Origin: Desulfocarbo indianensis
GTDB taxonomy: Bacteria; Desulfobacterota; Desulfarculia; Desulfarculales; Desulfarculaceae
Assembly: GCA_001184205.1 (NCBI GenBank)
Contig: LBMP01000007.1
Span: 1 to 64,000 of the forward strand
Length of the DNA: 64,000 nucleotides
Reading direction: 5' to 3'
Shown: positions 35,542 to 44,949 of the stretch, piece after piece
Position numbering within the stretch: the first letter of the stretch is position 1
Layout: each line of letters begins with the position of its first letter
Position numbers and translations under genes: made by a program
Notes under the pieces: model-generated
Seen by the model: the letters and a program-made list of their open reading frames with translations, nothing else
Database searches by the model: none
What the model was told of the DNA's origin: nothing

Positions 35542-37643
35542 TTGCCGATCCTCCCCAAAACTTCATTTTCCTTGGTGGGCAGATAAATCGTCATGCTGCC
35601 GTAGCGGTCCACCACCATGTGATACTCGGGCGTGATGAAGGTGGAGGTGTTGACCTGCTCCACGATGGCCGGGCCGGCGACCCGCATGCCGTGCTTGAGC
35701 AGGGCGCCGTCGTAGACCGGCACTATTTGGAATTGGTTGGCGCTGGGCACGAAAGCCAAGCGGTCGCCTTTCTTGGCGCTGGAGGCGTCGTGGCCGAAGA
35801 AAGGCTCCTCGTTGAAGCGGGGCTTCTCGGTCACGCCTATGGTCTGCACCCGGATGTTGATCAGCTCCACCGGCGTGTTGGTGTCGCTCAGCTCGTAACC
35901 GTAGAGGCGGTTGTGGGCCGGATGGAAGCGGGCGGCCATGGCGTCGAGATCGCCCTTTTTTATCTCCTCCTCGCTGACCTCCACGCTCACCTCGTGGTAT
36001 TGCTTGAGGTAGCGCAGATCAAGGACGTAGACCGTGCGCACCCGGTTTTCCGGGATGCCTTCCTCGCCCAAAAGGCGCAGGCCCTCGGAGCGCATCTCGC
36101 CGACGAGCGTTTGGAAGTGCTTGATATCGATATCCCGCAGCTGGCAGGTGTAGGTCCGCACGAAATCGTGCTGCAGATCGCTCATGAGCATGCCGGCCGC
36201 GCAGAAGATGGAAGACTCGCGCGGCACCAGGAGCAGCGGTATCTCCAGCTCGTAGGCGATCATGCAGGCGTGGTTGGGACCGGCGCCGCCGGCCACCACC
36301 AGGGGGAAGTCCCTGGGATCGACGCCTTCCTCGACGCTCACCTCGCGCACCGCCGCGGCCATGTTCACGTTGATCACCTGATACATGCCGGCCGCGGCCT
36401 GCTCCACGGTGAAGCCCAGGGGATCGGCCACGTGCCGCTTGATGGCGGCCCTGGCTTTTTCCGGGCTGAGCGGCATCTTGCCGCCGGCGAAGAAGCCCGG
36501 CGCCAGATAGCCCAGCACCAGGTCCGCGTCGGTGCAGGCGGGCAGTTCGCCGCCCAGGCCGTAGCAGGCCGGCCCCGGCGAGGAGCCCGCCGACTGGGGC
36601 CCCATGCGCAGGAGGCCGCCTTCATCGATCCAGCCGATGGAGCCGCCGCCCGCGCCGATGGTCACCACCTTGAGCATGGGCAGGGCGATGCGGCGGCGGT
36701 CGATGTCGCCCTCGGTGGTGACCAGGGGCTTGCCGTCCTTGACCAGGGCGGCGTCGAAACTGGTTCCGCCCATGTCCACGGTGATGAGGTTCTTTTGGGC
36801 GTGCACCTCGCCATAGGCGATGCCCGCCACCGGGCCGCCGGCCGGGCCGGAAAGCAACGTCGTGGCCGCGTTGGCCTGGGCGTTGGCCGGGCTGGTCACG
36901 CCGCCGTTGGACTGCATTATCAGAAGGACGTTCCGGTATTTCACGTCCGCCAGCTTCTTGACCAGGCTGTCCAGATAGCGCTTGAGAATAGGGCCCACGA
37001 AGGCGTTCAAGCAGGTGGTGGATATGCGGTCGTAAAAACGGATGGAAGGCAGCACCTGGGTCGAGACGCTCAAGTAGGCCTCGGGCAGGATTTCCTCCAC
37101 CAGCTTGGCCGCGGCTTCCTCGTGGGCCGGGTTGGCAAAGGAATTCATGAAGCAGATGGCCACCGCCTCCACGCCCTGGGCCTTGAAGGATTCGCAGACC
37201 TGGCGCACCTCGTCCAGATCGAGGGGCTCCAGCTGGTTGCCGGCGTAATCCAGGCGGCCTTTCACCGGCTGCCGCAGATAACGCGGGATCACCGGCTCGG
37301 CGTTGGGGTAGCGGTTGTTGTACTGCTCCTCGCGGATGCCGCGCCGCATCTCCAGGGCGTCGCGCACGCCGGGGGTGGTCAAAAGCCCGCTTTTGGCTCC
37401 CCGCAAGGTCAGCACCGCGTTGGTGGTCACCGTGGTGCCGTGCACGATGGTGGTGACCTGCTTGAGAAAGTCCTCGATGGAAAGCCCCCTGGCGGCGGCC
37501 ATTTCGCCGATGCCCTTCATGGTGCCGATGCTGGGGTCCTGGGGAGTGGAGAGCACTTTGTATATCTCGGAGCTCCCGTCCTCCATGGTGAGTAAAAAGT
37601 CAGTGAAAGTGCCGCCTACGTCTATGCCGATCTTATACTTCAT
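35538..37643 (-). CDS. Hydantoinase A/oxoprolinase family ATPase subunit
   Basis: 701 residues. ASKHA ATPase with IGIDVGGTFTDF at residues 5-16, IVHGTTVTTNAVL, the second phosphate motif VDMGGTSFDAAL, and AGGAGPNHA. It phosphorylates the amide or carboxylate substrate to drive hydrolysis by HyuB. Stop overlaps the hyuB start. In the anaerobic indoleacetate operon of Aromatoleum a pair of this family opens the oxindole ring. Full length, no truncation. Confidence 0.9.
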   Translation of the reverse strand: MKYKIGIDVGGTFTDFLLTMEDGSSEIYKVLSTPQDPSIGTMKGIGEMAAARGLSIEDFLKQVTTIVHGTTVTTNAVLTLRGAKSGLLTTPGVRDALEMRRGIREEQYNNRYPNAEPVIPRYLRQPVKGRLDYAGNQLEPLDLDEVRQVCESFKAQGVEAVAICFMNSFANPAHEEAAAKLVEEILPEAYLSVSTQVLPSIRFYDRISTTCLNAFVGPILKRYLDSLVKKLADVKYRNVLLIMQSNGGVTSPANAQANAATTLLSGPAGGPVAGIAYGEVHAQKNLITVDMGGTSFDAALVKDGKPLVTTEGDIDRRRIALPMLKVVTIGAGGGSIGWIDEGGLLRMGPQSAGSSPGPACYGLGGELPACTDADLVLGYLAPGFFAGGKMPLSPEKARAAIKRHVADPLGFTVEQAAAGMYQVINVNMAAAVREVSVEEGVDPRDFPLVVAGGAGPNHACMIAYELEIPLLLVPRESSIFCAAGMLMSDLQHDFVRTYTCQLRDIDIKHFQTLVGEMRSEGLRLLGEEGIPENRVRTVYVLDLRYLKQYHEVSVEVSEEEIKKGDLDAMAARFHPAHNRLYGYELSDTNTPVELINIRVQTIGVTEKPRFNEEPFFGHDASSAKKGDRLAFVPSANQFQIVPVYDGALLKHGMRVAGPAIVEQVNTSTFITPEYHMVVDRYGSMTIYLPTKENEVLGRIGK

Positions 37644-37673
37644 CCCAGCCGTCCTTCGTTGGCCAAGCCAAGC

Positions 37674-39311
37674 TTAGAAAATCGAGGGCTCCTTAAGCTC
37701 TCCCAACTCCTGCCTCATGATTCCGGCCATTTCGCCCACCGTGGCGAAAGCCGAACAGCATTGCACCAAGGCGGGCATAACGTTCCGGCCGGCCTTGAGC
37801 GCCTTTTCCAGGGCCTTGAGCCCCGCGCTTACGTCCTTCTGATTGCGTGTACGTTTGACCTCCTTGAGGCTTTTGATCTGGGCCTCGGCCGAAGCCAGGG
37901 AGTATTCGTGCAGTTCCACCTCGGGCTCTTCGTCTTCCTCAACGTATTTGTTGACGCCGACCTTTATGCGGCGGCCCTCGGCCAGATCGCGTTCCCATTC
38001 ATAAGCCTGCCGCGAAACCAGGCGCTGCACCTGGCCGCTCTCCACCGCGGCCACCATGCCGCCCCAACGATCCACCTGCTCCATCTCCTCCAGGACCTTG
38101 TCTTCCATCTGCCTGGTGAGGGTTTCGATGAAATAGCTGCCGGCCAAGGGGTCCACCGTGTCGCGCAGGCCGATCTCGTCCATGAGGATTTCCAGGGTGC
38201 GCAGGCTCAAGAGGGCCGAGGTGGGGGTGGGAATGGTGAAGGCCTCGTCATAGGAACAGAGCGCCGTGGTCTGGGCTCCGCCCAGGGCCGCGGCCAGGCC
38301 GTAATAGGCCCCGCGCACGATGTTGTTCAGCGGTTGGGCCTTGGTGAGTCCGTAGCCGCCGCCGCCGAACAGGCCGCGCAGGTAGAGGGCCTTTTTGTCC
38401 TGGATGCCGTAGCGCTCCTTGAGCAGCTTGGCCCAAAGCTTGCGCGCGGCCCGGAACTTGGCCACCTGCTCCCAGAGGTTGCCGAATATGTTGAGGTTGA
38501 AGCTGAAACGCTCGGCCACCTGGGTGGGCTCGTAGCCGCGGGCCACCACGTTGTCCACGTAGGCGAAGGCTATGCCGAAGGCAAACGCGATCTCCTGGGC
38601 CGGCGTGGCTCCGGATTCGCGGATGTGATAGCCGCAGATGCTCACCGGATTGCAGCGGGGCAGCTTGCCCTGGGCGGTGGCGTATTCGATCACGTCGCAG
38701 GTGAGGTCCACCCCGGCGCGCACCGGGAAAATCCAGGCGCCCCTGCCGATGATCTCCTTGAGGATGTCGTTCTGCGGCGTGGCGCTGATCTTGGCGGTGT
38801 CCACCCCCTGGCTGCGGGCCAGGGCCTCGTACATGGCCAGCATGATGCAGGCCACCGCGTTGATGGTGAGCCCCGAGCCGATCCTGGTCAGGTCCAGGCC
38901 CTTGAAGGCGGTCTGGAAATCGACCAGGGTGTCCACCGACATGCCCACCCGGCCGATCTCGCCTTCGGCCATGGGGTCGTCGGAATCGTAGCCCATCTGG
39001 GTGGGCAGGTCGAAAGCCACGTTGAGGCCGTTCTGGCCGTGGCCGATGAGCAGCTTGAAGCGTTCGTTGGTTTCGGCCGGGGTGCCGAATCCCGAATACT
39101 GGCGGGTGGTCCAGGCCCGGGAGCGGTAGCCCAGGGGATGCAGCGCCCGGGTGAAGGGATACTGGCCCGGATCGCCCAGGTCTTGCTGGTAATCGAAGCC
39201 CACGGCCGCCAGGTCGTCCGGGCCGTACACCGGCTTCACCTTGATGCCGCTATGCAGTTCGACGTCGGTTATGGCGTCCTTGTTGTCCTTGGTGTATTTG
39301 GCTACGCCCAT
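37674..39311 (-). CDS. B12-dependent acyl-CoA mutase large subunit (methylmalonyl-CoA mutase type)
   Basis: 545 residues, substrate-binding TIM barrel without a B12 domain, as in split mutases. By comparison with Propionibacterium MCM as I remember it, the substrate residues are kept: Tyr72 (Tyr89 in RQYSGFG), Gln180 (Gln197 in QNDILKE), Arg190 (Arg207) and His229 (His244 in GYHIRESG). Isobutyryl- and 2-hydroxyisobutyryl-CoA mutases replace the Tyr and Arg, so a CoA ester with a free carboxylate is expected. In this operon (2-aminophenyl)succinyl-CoA to (2-aminobenzyl)malonyl-CoA is proposed; succinyl/methylmalonyl-CoA is the alternative. Confidence 0.9.
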   Translation of the reverse strand: MGVAKYTKDNKDAITDVELHSGIKVKPVYGPDDLAAVGFDYQQDLGDPGQYPFTRALHPLGYRSRAWTTRQYSGFGTPAETNERFKLLIGHGQNGLNVAFDLPTQMGYDSDDPMAEGEIGRVGMSVDTLVDFQTAFKGLDLTRIGSGLTINAVACIMLAMYEALARSQGVDTAKISATPQNDILKEIIGRGAWIFPVRAGVDLTCDVIEYATAQGKLPRCNPVSICGYHIRESGATPAQEIAFAFGIAFAYVDNVVARGYEPTQVAERFSFNLNIFGNLWEQVAKFRAARKLWAKLLKERYGIQDKKALYLRGLFGGGGYGLTKAQPLNNIVRGAYYGLAAALGGAQTTALCSYDEAFTIPTPTSALLSLRTLEILMDEIGLRDTVDPLAGSYFIETLTRQMEDKVLEEMEQVDRWGGMVAAVESGQVQRLVSRQAYEWERDLAEGRRIKVGVNKYVEEDEEPEVELHEYSLASAEAQIKSLKEVKRTRNQKDVSAGLKALEKALKAGRNVMPALVQCCSAFATVGEMAGIMRQELGELKEPSIF

Positions 39312-39312
39312 C

Positions 39313-39735
39313 TTAAGCCTCGACTCTCTTTTCTTCGGCGGCCCGGCGCACGCCCGCGACTATGCTGTCCAGGGCGGAGCCGCCGGGAAATACGCCGTCT
39401 ATGCCCAGCTCCTTGAGGGCGGGTATATCGCGGTGGGGGATCACGCCTCCCACCACCACGGCCACGTCGTTCAGTCCCTTGTCCTTCAAGCCCTTCATCA
39501 GCTTCTGGCTGATGGGCAGATGGGCGCCGCTCATGATGCTGAGCCCGACCACGTCCACCGCCTCCTGCACGGCCGTGGCGATGATTTGATCCACGGTTTG
39601 ATGCAGGCCCGAATAGATCACTTCAAAGCCGGCGTCCCTCAGGGCGTGGGCGATAACCTTGGCCCCCCGGTCGTGCCCGTCAAGGCCCGGTTTGGCCACC
39701 AATATGCGCACGGTTCTTTGGTTTGCTGACGCCAT
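39313..39735 (-). CDS. Acyl-CoA mutase small subunit, cobalamin-binding
   Basis: 140 residues, a stand-alone B12-binding domain: KPGLDGHDRG holds the Asp19-x-His21-x-x-Gly24 motif whose His coordinates cobalt base-off/His-on; SIMSGAH and GGVIPHRDIPALKELGIDGVFPGG complete the fold. One base separates it from the large subunit gene and none from the regulator upstream. It carries adenosylcobalamin to the active site. No MeaB-type GTPase chaperone is in the window. Confidence 0.93.
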   Translation of the reverse strand: MASANQRTVRILVAKPGLDGHDRGAKVIAHALRDAGFEVIYSGLHQTVDQIIATAVQEAVDVVGLSIMSGAHLPISQKLMKGLKDKGLNDVAVVVGGVIPHRDIPALKELGIDGVFPGGSALDSIVAGVRRAAEEKRVEA

Positions 39736-40434
39736 TTAGGTCTCCTCGGTGTCTTGCTGCTTAAGCTGGTCCAGAATCCAGGAACCGCCGGTCAGCACAT
39801 GAGCCCGGCAGGCCTTGACGGCCTGATCCTGGTCTCCCCGTTTCAAGGCCGCCAGCATTTCGCGGTGGTCCTCCAGGGAGCGGATCGCCGCCTTGGGGTC
39901 CGAAAGCAGGGCCACCCTGAAACGGTGCAGGTTTTCGGCCAGGTCGTTGATCAGCCGGATGAGCAGTTGGGAGCCGGCCAGTTTGTAGAGCATGGCGTGG
40001 AACTGGGTGTTGAGTTCCACCAGGCGCTTGCGGTCGTCCGCTATGAGCGCCTTTTCGAATTCGGCCACGTTGCGCTCCAGCTCGGCCAGGGTGTTCCTGG
40101 TTATGCGCCGGGCGCCCAGTTCCACGGCGTAGGATTCCAGGGCGGCGCGCACGCCGGTGACCTCCTCCACCTCCTGCGCCGAGATGGGCCGCACCTTGTA
40201 GCCGCCGCGGTTGCGGCGCTCCACCAGCCCCTCCTGGACCAGGCGGTGCAGGGCTTCGCGGATGGGCGTGCGGCTGGTGCCTATGCGGCGGGCCAGGTGT
40301 TCCTCCACCAGACGTTCGCCGGGCTTCAGCTCTCCCTCGGAGATCATGCGCCGCACCAGGCCGAAGACCTGTTCCCCCAGGGGGCGGCGTTCAATGCGAA
40401 CTTGGGCCGGCACGCTTGCTTTTTCGGCTATCAT
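39736..40434 (-). CDS. GntR family regulator with FCD ligand domain
   Basis: 232 residues from ATG 40434, overlapping the acyl-CoA dehydrogenase stop (TGATG). Winged helix HTH with GTSRTPIREALHRLVQEGLVERRNRGGYKV, then an all-helical FCD domain with the usual metal-ligand positions (ELNTQFH, SLEDHREMLAALKRGD, CRAHV). Such proteins are usually repressors released by an organic acid or acyl-CoA. It sits inside the operon it probably controls; a matching palindrome lies at the operon promoter (44950-44965). Confidence 0.92.
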   Translation of the reverse strand: MIAEKASVPAQVRIERRPLGEQVFGLVRRMISEGELKPGERLVEEHLARRIGTSRTPIREALHRLVQEGLVERRNRGGYKVRPISAQEVEEVTGVRAALESYAVELGARRITRNTLAELERNVAEFEKALIADDRKRLVELNTQFHAMLYKLAGSQLLIRLINDLAENLHRFRVALLSDPKAAIRSLEDHREMLAALKRGDQDQAVKACRAHVLTGGSWILDQLKQQDTEET

Positions 40435-41579
40435 CAAAACTTCAACTCCCGGGCGATGTTCTGTTGAAGCACTTCGTGGGTGCCTCCGCCGTACAAGAGA
40501 AAGCGGGCGTCGCGGAAGTAGCGTTGGGCGGGGTATTCCATGGAATAGGCATAGGCTCCCATGATCCGGGTCGCTTCGTCGCAGCAGCGGCAGGCGGTCT
40601 CCGTGGCGAAATACTTCACCATCATGGATTCCTTGCCCGCGGGCAACCCGGCGTCTATCTTGCGGGTGGTTTCATAGAGCATCAGCTCGGCGGCCCAGAT
40701 ATCGGTGGCCATGTTGGCGATCTTGGACTGAATGAGCTGATACTTGTTGATGGTCTTGCCGAAGGCCTGGCGTTCCTTGGCGTACTGGAAGGCCGTCTCA
40801 TAGGCCGCCTTGGCCAGGCCCAGGGCCAGGGCCGCGGTCATGGAGCGGATATCGGCCAGAATGCTGAGCAGGGACTTAAGCCCCTTGCCCACCTCGCCCA
40901 GGATGTATTCGCCGGGTATGCGGCAATCGTTGAAGGCCACCTCGGCGATGTCGGTGGTGCGGGTGCCCAGGGTCTCGAAGCGGGGGCTGATGCGCACGCC
41001 CGGCGTATCGCGGGGCACGAAGAAGAAATTCAGGCCCCGCACGCCCTTGCTGCGGTCGGTCTGGCACAGCACCGTGAAAAAATCGGCGATGGGCGCGTTG
41101 GTGATCCAGGTCTTCATGCCGCTTATCACCCACTCGTCGCCGTCCTTGGTGGCGGTGGTGGCCACCGCCCCCAAATCGCCGCCCGCCTCGGGCTCGGTGA
41201 GGCAGAAGGAGCCGATCTTTTCGCCGCGCATGGCCGGGGCGAAATATTTCTCGTGCATCTCCTTGCTGCCGAAGCGGTAGAGATGCTCGGTGCCCATGAG
41301 GCATTGCTTGGAGACCTTGGCCGCCAGGGAGAGGAGCCCCCTGGCCAGTTCCTCGCTCATGATGCAATAGAGCGTGGAGTTGCCGCCGCAGCCGCCGCCC
41401 TTCACGGGATAGCGCATGCCGAATAGGCGCATCTGGGCGATTTTACGCATGAGCTCCTTGGGAATCTTGCCGCTTTCGTCCATGTCGCGGGCCAGAGGCG
41501 TTATCTCCTGGGCCACGAAGCGGGAGATTATCTGGCGGAGCAGTTTTTCCGGGTCTGATCTAAGCGCGGGCTTGCTCAT
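40434..41579 (-). CDS. Acyl-CoA dehydrogenase, candidate (aminobenzyl)malonyl-CoA dehydrogenase
   Basis: 381 residues from ATG 41579. Complete three-domain flavoprotein: CLTEPEAGGDLG and WITNAPIADFFTV (FAD/acyl binding), RQAFGKTINKYQLIQSKIANMATD, and YSMEYPAQRYFRDARFLLYGGGTHEVLQQNIAREL at the end. Electrons go to the EtfBA pair encoded just upstream. In the Aromatoleum auxin pathway the equivalent enzyme oxidises and decarboxylates benzylmalonyl-CoA to cinnamoyl-CoA. Whether this one decarboxylates cannot be seen from the sequence. Lies 2 bases after etfA. Confidence 0.9.
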   Translation of the reverse strand: MSKPALRSDPEKLLRQIISRFVAQEITPLARDMDESGKIPKELMRKIAQMRLFGMRYPVKGGGCGGNSTLYCIMSEELARGLLSLAAKVSKQCLMGTEHLYRFGSKEMHEKYFAPAMRGEKIGSFCLTEPEAGGDLGAVATTATKDGDEWVISGMKTWITNAPIADFFTVLCQTDRSKGVRGLNFFFVPRDTPGVRISPRFETLGTRTTDIAEVAFNDCRIPGEYILGEVGKGLKSLLSILADIRSMTAALALGLAKAAYETAFQYAKERQAFGKTINKYQLIQSKIANMATDIWAAELMLYETTRKIDAGLPAGKESMMVKYFATETACRCCDEATRIMGAYAYSMEYPAQRYFRDARFLLYGGGTHEVLQQNIARELKF

Positions 41580-41581
41580 GG

Positions 41582-42769
41582 CTAGCGTGCCTCCTTCAGC
41601 GCCGCCAGCATGGCGGGCACCACTTTGAACACGTCGCCCACGATGGCGTAGTCGGCCACCGAGAAGACGGGCGCGTTGGCGTCGCGGTTGATGGCCACGA
41701 TGAAACGCGAGCCGAGGATGCCGGCGCGGTGCTGGATGGCGCCGCTGATGCCGCAAGCGATGTAAAGCTCGGGCCGCACCGTGACGCCGGTCTGGCCGAT
41801 CTGGCGCTCCACGCCGATCCAGCCTTCCTCCACCGCCACCCTGGTGCCGGCCAGTTCCGCGCCCATCTCCTGGGCCAGCTCGGCCAGGAGGCCGAAGCCT
41901 TCCCGGCTGCGGCAGCCGCGGCCGCCGGCCACGATGGTCTTGGCCTGGCTGATATCCACCCCCTGGCTGGCCAGGGGAGTGAAGGACATCAGCTTGAGCA
42001 ACAGGTCGCTGTCCAGAAGCTTGACTTCCTGCTTTATAACCTCGGCCTGGGCCCCGGCCCGGGCCTGGGGAGGGGCCATGACCCCCGGACGCACCGTGGC
42101 CATCTGGGGCCGCACCCTGGGGGTGTAGATGGTGGCCATGACGTTGCCGCCGAAGGCCGGGCGGGTCTGCAACAGGTTGCCGGTTTCCTTGTCGATGCCC
42201 AGTTGGGTGCAGTCGGCGGTGAGCCCCAGGTCCAGGCGGCGGCTCAGCCGGGGGGCCAGGTCGCGGCCCAGGGGGGTGGCTCCCATGAGCAGCACCGCCG
42301 GCGCGTGGGCCTGGATCATGTCGGCCAGCACCCTGGTGAAGGCCAGGGTGGCATAGGCGGCCAGCCTGGGGTCGTCGGCCAGAAAGACCTTCTTGGCGCC
42401 CAGGGAGGCCAGTTCGTCCGCCAGGGGCTCCAACCCGCTGCCCACCAGCACCGCGCATAAATCCTGGCCCAGTTCGGCGGCCAGGCGGCCTCCCTCGCCC
42501 ATGAGCTCCCGGCTCACGGGCAGGAGCTTGCCCTCCTGGGTTTCGGCGAAGACCCAGACCCCCTTGTAGCCGGAAAGATCGGGGATGGGCTCCTGCTCGA
42601 TATCGGATGCCAGGGCCTCGAACTTGCACGCGGCAAGACAGGCCCCGCATTCGGTGCAGCGGTCGGTGACCCGGGCCAATTTGTCCTCGATCACCATGGC
42701 CCCGTAGGGACAGGCCTTGGCGCAGAGCCCGCAGCCCGTGCAATTTTCCTCAATTATCCATACAGCCAT
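41582..42769 (-). CDS. etfA: Electron transfer flavoprotein alpha subunit with N-terminal ferredoxin domain
   Basis: 395 residues. Residues 1-60 are a two-cluster ferredoxin: Cys 10, 13, 16, 20 and Cys 38, 41, 44, 48. The rest is EtfA with the C-terminal FAD site ([70 protein letters not shown]). Ferredoxin-fused EtfA is known from clostridial and sulfate-reducer systems, including the caffeyl-CoA reductase complex. It could wire the acyl-CoA dehydrogenase to a low-potential or membrane Fe-S acceptor. Twelve bases after etfB. Confidence 0.95.
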   Translation of the reverse strand: MAVWIIEENCTGCGLCAKACPYGAMVIEDKLARVTDRCTECGACLAACKFEALASDIEQEPIPDLSGYKGVWVFAETQEGKLLPVSRELMGEGGRLAAELGQDLCAVLVGSGLEPLADELASLGAKKVFLADDPRLAAYATLAFTRVLADMIQAHAPAVLLMGATPLGRDLAPRLSRRLDLGLTADCTQLGIDKETGNLLQTRPAFGGNVMATIYTPRVRPQMATVRPGVMAPPQARAGAQAEVIKQEVKLLDSDLLLKLMSFTPLASQGVDISQAKTIVAGGRGCRSREGFGLLAELAQEMGAELAGTRVAVEEGWIGVERQIGQTGVTVRPELYIACGISGAIQHRAGILGSRFIVAINRDANAPVFSVADYAIVGDVFKVVPAMLAALKEAR

Positions 42770-42781
42770 GATCTGGCCTCT

Positions 42782-43579
42782 CTATATTAGGTTCCGCTGG
42801 CTGAGCGCGTTGACCAGATGGCGGGCCTGTTCCTCGGCAGTGCCTTCGATCCAGTCGGTCTTGCGTTCGCTCTTGGGGCTGAAGGTTTGCATGACCTGGG
42901 TGAGCGACCCCCTGAGGCCGGTGCTCTTGGCCGGTGCTTCTATGTCGGCCGCGTCCCAGACCCGAATGGGCGACTTGGGGCCGCAGGCCCACAAGAGCCG
43001 GTCCACCATGGCCCAGCGGGGATCCTGGGGCGCGTCCAGCACCGTGACCACCGCCGGCAGGGGACAGACCACCTCCTCCACCCCGCCCGGCAGCTTGCGC
43101 CAGGCCCTTAAGGAGCCGTCTTCCAGCTTCAGTTCGCTGACATAAGTTACTTGGGGCCAGCCCAGATGCTCGGCCACCTGGGGACCGATCTGGGCGGTGT
43201 CCCCGTCTATGGCCTGGCGGCCGGCGATCACCAGGTCCAACCGGGTCTCGGCCAGGAGTTTTTCCAGGGCCTTGCCCAGGGTGTAGCTGGTGGCCCAGGT
43301 ATCGGCCCCGGCGAAGTTGCGGTCGCTGAGCAGCACCCCGCCGTCGGCCCCCATGGCCATGGCCTCGGTTATCACGTCTATGGCCTGGGGCGGGCCCATG
43401 CTGATCACCGTTACCTTGGCGCCGTGGGCGTCCTTCAGCATCAGCGCCGTTTCCAGGCCCAGACGGTCGTCCGGGTTCATGATGCTCTCGACGCCCTCGC
43501 GGATCAGGGTCCCGGTCTTGGGGTCCAGCTTGATCTCGTTGGTGTCGGGCACTTGTTTGACTAGCACCGCGATGTTCAT
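42782..43579 (-). CDS. etfB: Electron transfer flavoprotein beta subunit
   Basis: 265 residues. MNIAVLVKQVPDTNEIKLDPKTGTLIREGV, then ISMGPPQA, SDRNFAGADTWATSYTLGKAL and GRQAIDGDTAQIGPQVAEHLGWPQVTYV. These blocks are closer to the bifurcating-type EtfB of clostridia than to the mitochondrial type, judged from memory of those sequences. Partner of the ferredoxin-fused EtfA immediately downstream; receives electrons from the acyl-CoA dehydrogenase. Confidence 0.95.
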   Translation of the reverse strand: MNIAVLVKQVPDTNEIKLDPKTGTLIREGVESIMNPDDRLGLETALMLKDAHGAKVTVISMGPPQAIDVITEAMAMGADGGVLLSDRNFAGADTWATSYTLGKALEKLLAETRLDLVIAGRQAIDGDTAQIGPQVAEHLGWPQVTYVSELKLEDGSLRAWRKLPGGVEEVVCPLPAVVTVLDAPQDPRWAMVDRLLWACGPKSPIRVWDAADIEAPAKSTGLRGSLTQVMQTFSPKSERKTDWIEGTAEEQARHLVNALSQRNLI

Positions 43580-43688
43580 CTTACGCTCCGTGGCGGGCGG
43601 CCTTGGGCAGCCCCTTTTTTCTTAGAGAAACCAGGCCGCGGCGGCCGTGGCGTCGGTTTTGGAATTCCGTCCCCAAGGGGGGGCGCCC

Positions 43689-44876
43689 TCAGATGACGCC
43701 CTGTTGCTTAAGCTTGTCCAGGTCCGCCTTGCCAAGCCCCAATCTCCCCAGAACCTCGGCGTTGTGCTCGCCGAAGCGCGGGGGGAAATCCAGCCGGCCG
43801 CCCCGCTCCTCCAGAAACGGCGTGGAGTAGGGCGGCGGGGCCAAAGTCAGCTCCAGCCCGCTTAGGGGGTCCTTGCTCTTGAGCAGGGCGGGGCTGATCA
43901 GGGGGTCCTGCACCAGTTCGGGGATGGTCTGAATCTTGGATACGGGAAGTCGAATCTGCTGGAGCTTGGCGATCAAATCCGCGCTGGGCAGCCGGCTGGT
44001 CACCTCGGCCAGGGCCAGGTTCAGGTTTTCCACGTCGTGGATGCGGCCCAGGTTCTTTTGGTAATCCGGCTTGTCCAGATGGCTGAATTCGGGAAGCTTG
44101 ACCAGCTCGGACCACTGGCGGTCGTTGCCCACCGCCAGATAGATATAGCCGTCGGCGGTGGGGTACACGCTGACCGGCGCGAAAAACTGATGGGTGTTGC
44201 CCCGGCGGGCCACCTTGACCTGGAAGGTGCTGCTCAAGGTGATGGGCACCGTGAGCCAGCTCACCGTGGAGGCCAGCATGCTCAAATGCAGGGTGGCTCC
44301 CTGGCCGGTGCGCTCCCTGGCGTACAGCGCCTTCATGATGGCCCCATAGGCGTGCTCGCTGGTGCCCATGTCGGGCAGAGGCACGCCCACCACCTGCGGC
44401 TCGCCGCCCGCCTCGCCGGTCATCTCCATAAGTCCGCCCCTGGCCTGCAAAATCGGGTCATAGGCCGCTTCCACGTGGTCCGGGCCGAAGCCGCTGACCC
44501 CCAGCCAGATCAAATCCGGCTTAACGCCGCGCAGGATTTCCGGGCTTATGCCAAGTTTTTCATATGAATTGGGCAATTGATTGGTGGTGAAAACGTCGAT
44601 ATTCAATTCCTGGATAAGGCGCTTCAACAGGTCGCGGCCTTGCGGATCGGCCAGGTTGAGGGTCACCGCCTTTTTCCCCGCGTTGATGGGCAGGAAATAC
44701 TGGTTCATGCGCTCTTCGCCGGGCAAAGGTTCGCCCACCAGCCGGTTGGGGTCGCCCAGTTTAGGGTGCTCCAGCCGGATCACCTTGGCGCCGTCCATGG
44801 CCAGGCGGTAGGTGAGATAGGGCAATACCGTGGCCTGCTCCAGGCTGAGGACCGTGATGTCGGCAAATGGGTTCAT
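43689..44876 (-). CDS. Class III (CaiB/BaiF) CoA-transferase, candidate phenylsuccinyl-CoA-type transferase
   Basis: 395 residues, ATG behind AGAGGA. Family III fold: LSLEQATVLPYLTYRLAMDGAKVIRLEHP at the start, the catalytic Asp in VGVPLPDMGTSEHAYGAIMKALYARERTGQG (about residue 169), and a C-terminal PYSTPFLEERGGRLDFPPRFGEHNAEVL. Moves CoA between two acids through acyl-aspartyl anhydrides. First gene of the operon, 89 bases after the predicted transcription start. In the Aromatoleum indoleacetate operon a transferase of this family makes the phenylsuccinyl-type CoA ester for the mutase. Confidence 0.9.
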   Translation of the reverse strand: MNPFADITVLSLEQATVLPYLTYRLAMDGAKVIRLEHPKLGDPNRLVGEPLPGEERMNQYFLPINAGKKAVTLNLADPQGRDLLKRLIQELNIDVFTTNQLPNSYEKLGISPEILRGVKPDLIWLGVSGFGPDHVEAAYDPILQARGGLMEMTGEAGGEPQVVGVPLPDMGTSEHAYGAIMKALYARERTGQGATLHLSMLASTVSWLTVPITLSSTFQVKVARRGNTHQFFAPVSVYPTADGYIYLAVGNDRQWSELVKLPEFSHLDKPDYQKNLGRIHDVENLNLALAEVTSRLPSADLIAKLQQIRLPVSKIQTIPELVQDPLISPALLKSKDPLSGLELTLAPPPYSTPFLEERGGRLDFPPRFGEHNAEVLGRLGLGKADLDKLKQQGVI

Positions 44877-44949
44877 GATTTCCTCTGGCCGGCTGGAAAA
44901 CGTTGCGTTGACGGGAACGGCGAGCCGGTTTATTATGTGCGCGAACAGT

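Noticed and set aside
33805-37643. HyuA/HyuB as acetone or acetophenone carboxylase
   Set aside because: No third small subunit (acetone carboxylase) and no five-subunit set (acetophenone carboxylase) is present, and the linked mutase, CoA-transferase and Mo-hydroxylase fit lactam opening better. Kept as an alternative only.
37674-39735. Mutase as ordinary propionate-pathway methylmalonyl-CoA mutase
   Set aside because: Active-site residues would allow it, but no epimerase, MeaB or carboxyltransferase gene is near and the operon content is aromatic-acid type. Not excluded by sequence.
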